Below, in pieces: positions 57,734 through 64,000 of a stretch of DNA of 64,000 nt. Both the position numbers and the translations under genes were made by a program. Numbering within the stretch: position 1 is the first letter of the stretch; every line of letters starts with the position of its first letter. A model generated the notes under the pieces. It was not told the DNA's origin. It saw only the letters and a program-made list of their open reading frames with translations, and made no database searches. Origin of the DNA: Blasia pusilla (taxonomy: Eukaryota > Marchantiophyta > Marchantiopsida > Blasiales); NCBI GenBank assembly GCA_050084515.1, contig CM114274.1, positions 23,250,001-23,314,000 on the forward strand, given 5' to 3'.

Positions 57734-58480
57734 TAGGTAAGGTGACGTTGGAAAGCTTATGTAAATTCGATTCTAACACACCAAAGATCTTAGCAAACGC
57801 ACAAGCAAAGGCCAAGAAACTTCCCAAAAATAATTGTATATGGAGTTGGGTTTAGGGCCAAAAAGAGGGGCCATAGAGTCTTTTCCCAAGAGATAGGGGG
57901 AGGGGAGAGAACCCCATAAGTACTAGTAAAGGGGAAGGTCTCCAAGAGTGCTTGGGACTCAAAACCCACTTTTGGGCGCCGCGGGACAAACTAAGGGCAC
58001 GGAATGGATTTGGAGTTTGGCGTTTTGATTCGAAACCCAAATCAAGTCCAATAGAGGGGATTTTGGAGGCCACTATTGGATTCCAATTCATGACTCATTT
58101 AGTTGGGTCACGGTTAGGGACTCACACGAGGTCCATTGGGTAGTTGAGATCCCTAGGAATGCGAACGCAATTTTAGACTATCCAGAAAGTCTTTTCAAAG
58201 TCTCGTAAGACTTGTCCATGTTGGGAAGCTACGAACAAGGAAGATTGAACTTGACATATGGCAAGGTTCCAAACTTGGAGAGTTGGAAGGTTGATTGGCC
58301 CAAACCAGACTAATGTGAGTGTGTTTGCATGCAGATCACCAGCGAGAGCGTATCCTTCTGAACATAACGCTTCCGCAACCCTAAAGAATGACGTTCGAGA
58401 GGAGTAGGTACACGACAGCCAACCTCTCCAAGGTTTCCACTCCATGCAAAAGGAAAGGCGATCTACACTCATAGATCACC
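57734..58480. other. Unassigned stretch
   Basis: No gene supported. Short open frames on both strands lack motifs. Confidence 0.4.
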
Positions 58481-58489
58481 TCCTATGTG

Positions 58490-61400
58490 CAGGTCATATG
58501 TGACTTCTCAAAATAGGCATGTATAAGACTTCTCTAAAGGCCTTGATCCTATCTCGCCCTTGCCTCCCATCTGCCATGACATACCCAACAACAACACGTT
58601 CTCCAAGATGTTCCTTGGAAATTGCTCTTGATGGTCCTGAAGATATTGCAACATCCCCAAAATCTCCCAAACATACTTGACCATGGGTCATGTAATCCTC
58701 GACCACGTCCAGCCATGGAATGGCCTTGGCATGTCCACCCTACAACAACCAACTAAATGGGCCCCACAAGGTTCAACTCCCCGCCTCTAATAATGAGATG
58801 TCCACTAGAAGCGATCTCTAGTACCCACGGACCACCAACAATAGCAACAAGTTTGGATATCTCCGCACTAATTGGGACATACGGTGTAATAAATCTCGTC
58901 AAGAGGCCTCTTCCCTCTCCATGTACAAGTACTTCTCATATACGTATACCAGCATATAACACCGCCACTAACCTTGTGCTTATCCCACCAAAATAATTGA
59001 GCACATGTGCCCCCTCCTATGGGGTTTTCCATGCAATAGGTGTGGTATCCAAGGGGAAAAATGTCAGAAGCCCTACCACACCTCCCTCACTATCCTCCTC
59101 AATTTTAGGCTTAAATGCCTCATGTACTTCAGGCTTAGCGGACATGTCAATCTACACTCCAATACTATGACTCACTTGGGCTCACCACTTTCCCACAATC
59201 CACACAAGGTCTCACACCAATTAGTTCCACCTCCACGCCATGGTCATCCTCAACCCAGACCTCATCCATTGCTAGCTAGTCCTCGCACAAGTCTCTAGCA
59301 CAACTCACAATTGAGCAACAGGCCACAAAAGTCACCGCTTTGCCCTATGGCACTCCACAAACACCACCAATGACACACACTAGCAAGAAGATAACCCTAG
59401 GGATATCCAATGCTTTCTCAATCGTTTGCCTCAAGTGCAACTCCTCCATCCAAGATGTTGTTGCCTACCATGTGCCGCTCGACTTTGTCGAGTCAAACCG
59501 CTCCACAATCGTCTCACCATCAGGAGACACTACCTCCACTCGGACTACCAATTCCCCCACTCTCACATAGCATAGCAACCATTGGGAACACCTTGGTCCC
59601 ACTCCCAATGTCACCAAATCCATTGCGTAGAACCCAACACGCTATTGTAGCCGACCCCAATGCTGTGTTGGTACCGCACTCCCCATGACTACTCACATGC
59701 TCCATTAACACAATTAGACCACCATGGGACACATTTAGAACTACACCCACTCGGTTTGGACCCATCAATGAAGTCCTCACCACCTCTGCCAACAAAAATG
59801 ATTGCGGCAACTATGTCTGCCGCCCAACCTCACCGTGAGGTGTGTTTGACTCCACAACAACACCGTATGGCTCAGATGCCCTAGCCACACCATGGGTCAC
59901 AACGGCTTTTGCATCAATCTACAAGACACCACACGTGAACCCCAAACTAGCAAACCGTGGACCACATATGGTAACGTTAGTGGTTTCATGGTTGTGTCCC
60001 AGCCGTTGACAATGTTCACATCAAATGAGTAGGGTTGCTCCCCCAACTCCAATGGATATAGGAGGAACCCACTTGCCTTGCTATTTTTGAAAATCTCATT
60101 GTCAATGGCACCACCACAAGTCCAAAAATTCAATCCTACCTTTGGCTAACTGGAGAAAGACAACACAACCCTTACCCTCCCATAGGTACGCAAAGGCCAA
60201 TCAAGGCCCCCCCAGTGCACGGATCCTTTCATAAGGCACGCTATGCAAAAATCCCAACGGCGCATGTGCCATGCCACAAGTAGGCTCCCTCGCAAAGCCT
60301 GAAAGCACCATATGCTCTACAATGGTGTTGAGTTTGATATGCTCAAACACTCAAAATACCTACTACACAGTTGACTCCTCTATCAATATCATCATCACAC
60401 AATCTCACACATGTTTCCATAACTCTCTATCAAGTGCCTCATAACAATGCCGCACCGCTTGCACAACTCATGCATGCATAAGCCTCTCGCAGGCTCTCTC
60501 TTGATTGCCAATTAAACTCCTCCAGCTTGCCAAGCTTCTGAATCCTAGCCCGTAGGTAGTTCTTCCCTAACATCCAAAAGAAATTGATTATGGGGGTGAA
60601 TTGACATCCCACACATGTCCCCCTTGACGTGTTGTGTCTCTAGGATCACTCATGTCAATATTTGTAACTGACTCCCCCTTCACCTCGGATCGAGTCATAC
60701 TCCTAAAGAATAACCTATGACAGGTAACCTAGGTCCCAATAGGGCCTTCATGCAAAAATTTCCATCGATGCTCCCTCCAAGGGCTCAAACAAAAAAGTCC
60801 ACACCATGAAAGGTGTGTATGTTGACAAATTGTAGAGCCTTTGACACGCGCAACGTGCATTAAACTCTCATATGAAGTCTGGGAACTCAATTCTATCCAA
60901 CACTCTTGAAAGTCGTCTCTAGCCCCTCATATATCCCATACATCTCATCCATGTCATCATTTGAGGGCATGGTGATACCATCACTCCAACACCAACCAAT
61001 ACTCTCTCGACTCCCACTCAGTTCCTACTCGACCCTAAACTCAGTGGAGATGGTCGATACCGCACCCCACCCCACTCCTCATGAAACCACCTCTGCTATT
61101 TGTTCCAACATCTTCCTCAAAACCCTAAGCAAAGGCGGAAATAAACACTTGTCGCCTCATATGTCATCCCCGACAACTGCCTCACACCGCCCATACATAA
61201 AAACTCATACATAACAACATAAAAATTTACTTCACACAGGACCACCTCAAGCCATAATACTCATAAAATATCTCTACTACTAGCACATGTTATTTTTCTC
61301 TTTTCTTCCATTTTTTTCAACAACTTGTTACCCTACCCCAAACTACACTTCTCAATTAAGCCCCTCTCATTTTCCTATCTTCCAGAAATCACATCCTCAT

Positions 61401-61730
61401 GGTATTAATTACAATTGTTAAACTCCATCCATCCACGTACTTCCTACCTCCCTCGATACACCTACATCAACCGGCCTAGCAAACCAAAATAGGTTGATCA
61501 TATGGTAAGGTCGCAGCCTGCAATATGGGAACCCTCCATCCATCCATGTGCCAGTTCTCCTTCTTCACCTCCTTCTGTCGCATACTCTTGACCTTGGGCC
61601 TACTTACACATGTTTTCGATGTCAAAATCGCAATTTTCATTGAGAGGGTTGTTGCATCTCGGGGATTTCTTCCATAACCAATTCTCTTCCAGCTTCTTAA
61701 TTCACTTGACTGCAAATTTTTCATTATTGC
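58490..61730 (-). other. Possible decayed coding tract on the minus strand (LINE ORF1-like?)
   Basis: The plus strand is C-rich, so the minus strand reads as G-rich, Val/Gly-rich frames over about 3 kb with no long intact ORF. Near 59,990-60,060 a minus frame contains a CEHCQRLGHNHE scrap, resembling the single zinc knuckle of plant LINE ORF1 proteins, but the last cysteine is missing. An open frame at 61,476-61,724 is basic. I cannot assign a function. Confidence 0.2.
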
Positions 61731-64000
61731 TCATGCACATTCAGGCTCACTCCCACACGCATGTACCCTTGCTCCACATGTCCCTAAAAACTCCCTCCCC
61801 CTGCAATGAGTTATCGAATAAGACTAGTTGCCACTTAATCTCTCTTTAAGGATCAAGTGTGTTTGACTCTAGCGTGTGTGGCTTGTTGATCCAATGAACA
61901 ATGTATGCGTATACATATGGAGCCTTAAGCACTTGCCTTTATGCCCATCCGTTGTCATTTTGTGGCTCACCCATGATAACCAATTGCAACCAACCTCAAA
62001 TATCCAAATTCCACTCTACTTGGGAACTCTTGAGCAAGTATGTAAGCATATCTTCCCTCCAACCAGCCACAATGTATGCCCCAACAACTCAACCTAAATT
62101 ATCCGCACTACTCAATCTCTATACTCAATTGGCAAGATCATGCAAACATGCATGATACCACTCTTTAGGTATTATACACAAAAACATGCCCCTAACTACA
62201 TCTATTGCTTATGTGCCTTATATTCTGTAAGTTATCAAGAGGACATCATGTGAGTCCCTTGAAAAAAGGAGCTTGCTCACGATCTATGACTACAATAAGC
62301 AACCGCCTCCACCCCAAAACCCAAAAAATGAGCAGGGATGTTGGGACTAACCTTTAAAATACGTTACATATGCTACTATCGTGGTTATTTGATTGAAGTT
62401 GTGCTATGGTTTAGAATCGTTCTATGCGAACACTTTTAGACTTGAAGGATGGGAAGTCCTATATTTACAATGTGAGCAAATTTCAATCAAGCACCCAATA
62501 TTGGCCATTTATGCAACTTCCAAATGGAAAACACACCATGAATATCATAGGCAATTAGAGTGAGTAATTGGTATGATAACAATCATTTAACACTTACCAA
62601 AAAGATTTCCAGTTTAGGTTTCGAGATTTGAGGTAGAAACTTTCGACCAAAAGAATTTCAATTTCAATTGGCAATTTAGATGAAAAACTTGCTGGCACAA
62701 CAAAGACTACATTAACCAATCCCATATTAATTAAATCCAAGGTACTACTAGAGGAATAGTTTTTAGCACAAAATATGATATACGAACTTTCCTTGGAGTG
62801 GATATATGCCAAACTGTAATTTCTATTCCTATTTTGTCTTGAAACAAAGTCGATTTTGCTAAAAGCACAATGATTAAAGAATTGCCATGCAAAGTCTACA
62901 CTTCTAGCTTCAACCTTCCTTACTAAAAAATAGAATTTACTTCACGAGATGAACATTTATCACATTCCGCTTGATCTGGTGAAAGGGTTACCAACTTCTC
63001 TTTTCACCCCGTTGGAAAGTTACTTTGCGCGCCGATAATCCTCCATCAATTAGCTCAAGTGCTTTCTAGAAGATGGGAAAGGGTAATGAAAAGGGACTAA
63101 TAGAAGTTTCGGAAAAAGAATTCCGAAATTAAATTAACCCGTACTAGTAGATCCCATAATGATAAACTTACTATCGAAAAATAAAGGAATAATTATCTCT
63201 TATCTCTTTCCTTTACTGCTCGTGTCCCAAGATTATAGAAATAGTGTAAAGAAATAAGCAATCATAATATACAAGTTTAATGATAAGGCTTTCATCTCAG
63301 CCGAACAGCTCTTCCCTAGATGAAAGTTTCATCTTACCAAAAAGCGGAAGCATTTTAAATTAAGAAAACGCCCCTTATTAGGATTTGCTTTCCATTCAGG
63401 TTTATTTATAGCCCACGGGGTCAGAACAAGTTCTGGTTCGATAGTAGCTTCACAGGGCGCAAAATACTTACCCTAAACCCTAAACCAAGGCATACTCCAT
63501 TAGCACCAGTGACCCACTCCTCTTTTAATTCTTCAGATCTTTACCAAATTACAAATTGAACCACAATCTCAAGGTCAAACCACAATCCATTTGTACACAA
63601 CCATCACATCAAATGAGTGGTCTTCGAACTCCCCATTTTCTTTTTAATCATTCTTGAAATGCTCTCATCACAGAAACAAGAGTGAATAAAATAATTCAAC
63701 TTGGCATCAAATTCCATCTGCGATTATTTATGATCACCCAAAATTGTTTCATACTATTCGGGCTTCCTCTGCCAGGGTTAACACCACCAAAGACATGAGG
63801 AAAATCTACTAGTTTTGGAAGGGGACCAGAACTCTGGCACACCATACCTACTTACAACTGACGCTGACTAACTATTCATGAACTCCCCATGCATTTTCAC
63901 AAAAACTTCCAACAACATCTCGATCATCAGACTATCCGGAAGATCATCAATCTACAACATTCAGGTGTCTATAAAATTCAGTCTAGTTCTTTACCCTCCT
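61731..64000. other. Unassigned stretch to the window end
   Basis: No gene supported. It contains CCCTAAACCCTAAACC at 63,471-63,486, two plant telomere-type units, which also fit a promoter telo-box. A minus-strand scrap near 63,930-63,960 (DDLPDSLMIEMLLEVF) recalls an F-box start but is too short to call. Confidence 0.3.

Noticed and set aside
59990-60060. CEHCQRLGHN as a functional zinc knuckle
   Set aside because: The last cysteine of CX2CX4HX4C is missing and the flanking frames are broken, so it is only a hint of a LINE ORF1 relic.
63930-63962. F-box-like scrap DDLPDSLMIEMLLEVF on the minus strand
   Set aside because: Too short and close to the window edge; a following stop and no further domain.

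Overview
This window is nuclear DNA from a land plant, almost certainly not a flowering plant. It holds two well-supported intron-rich host genes on the minus strand, one conserved host gene of unknown function on the plus strand, and large tracts of decayed transposable elements, satellites and microsatellites. The plant assignment rests on GT-AG genes with a mitochondrial presequence, Helitron, hAT, LINE and Ty3/gypsy families of plant type, and above all a DNMT3-type cytosine methyltransferase. To my knowledge DNMT3 is kept in bryophytes, lycophytes, ferns and gymnosperms and lost from angiosperms. I cannot choose among those groups from sequence alone.

Layout. 1-640: a GC-rich 66-bp satellite. 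1.07-2.5 kb: a broken transposase-like ORF. 2.9-7.94 kb: a decayed Helitron (Rep/PIF1 helicase) with its 3' hairpin and CTAGT end, carrying two copies of a ~300-bp non-autonomous element. 8.4-10.9 kb: a four-exon conserved gene. 11.8-17.3 kb (minus): a 16-exon mitochondrial glutamate dehydrogenase of the long animal/protist-like (GLUD) type. 19.2-27.8 kb: LINE relics in both orientations, with AT-rich filler between them. 29.4-31.4 kb: a gypsy-like leader/gag relic. 32.2-40.0 kb (minus): the DNMT3 gene, 14 exons and about 700 aa, with a methyltransferase domain followed by two DUF3444-like domains and an acidic tail.

42.98-57.73 kb is the most interesting part. Related ends (GGTTGCAC...GTGCAACC), also present on the small repeats inside the Helitron, bracket a degraded protein-kinase-like gene (plus) and a degraded hAT transposase (minus) facing each other. 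I read this as a ~5.7-kb hAT-like element with a kinase-like passenger gene, later split by a ~9.05-kb Ty3/gypsy insertion. That gypsy has unusual traits: a Tf1-like self-priming primer site abutting the LTR, ends that look circularly permuted as if a two-LTR circle had been inserted, a PHD finger at the end of pol, strong hairpins in the leader, and stop codons that nearly all fit single C-to-T or G-to-A changes. The last point fits decay of methylated DNA; the DNMT3 gene next door is a plausible but unproven member of such a methylation system.

57.7-64 kb is mostly unassigned low-information sequence with a possible LINE ORF1 trace. All gene models were made by hand from splice sites, phase and recollected family motifs; no alignment or database search was run.
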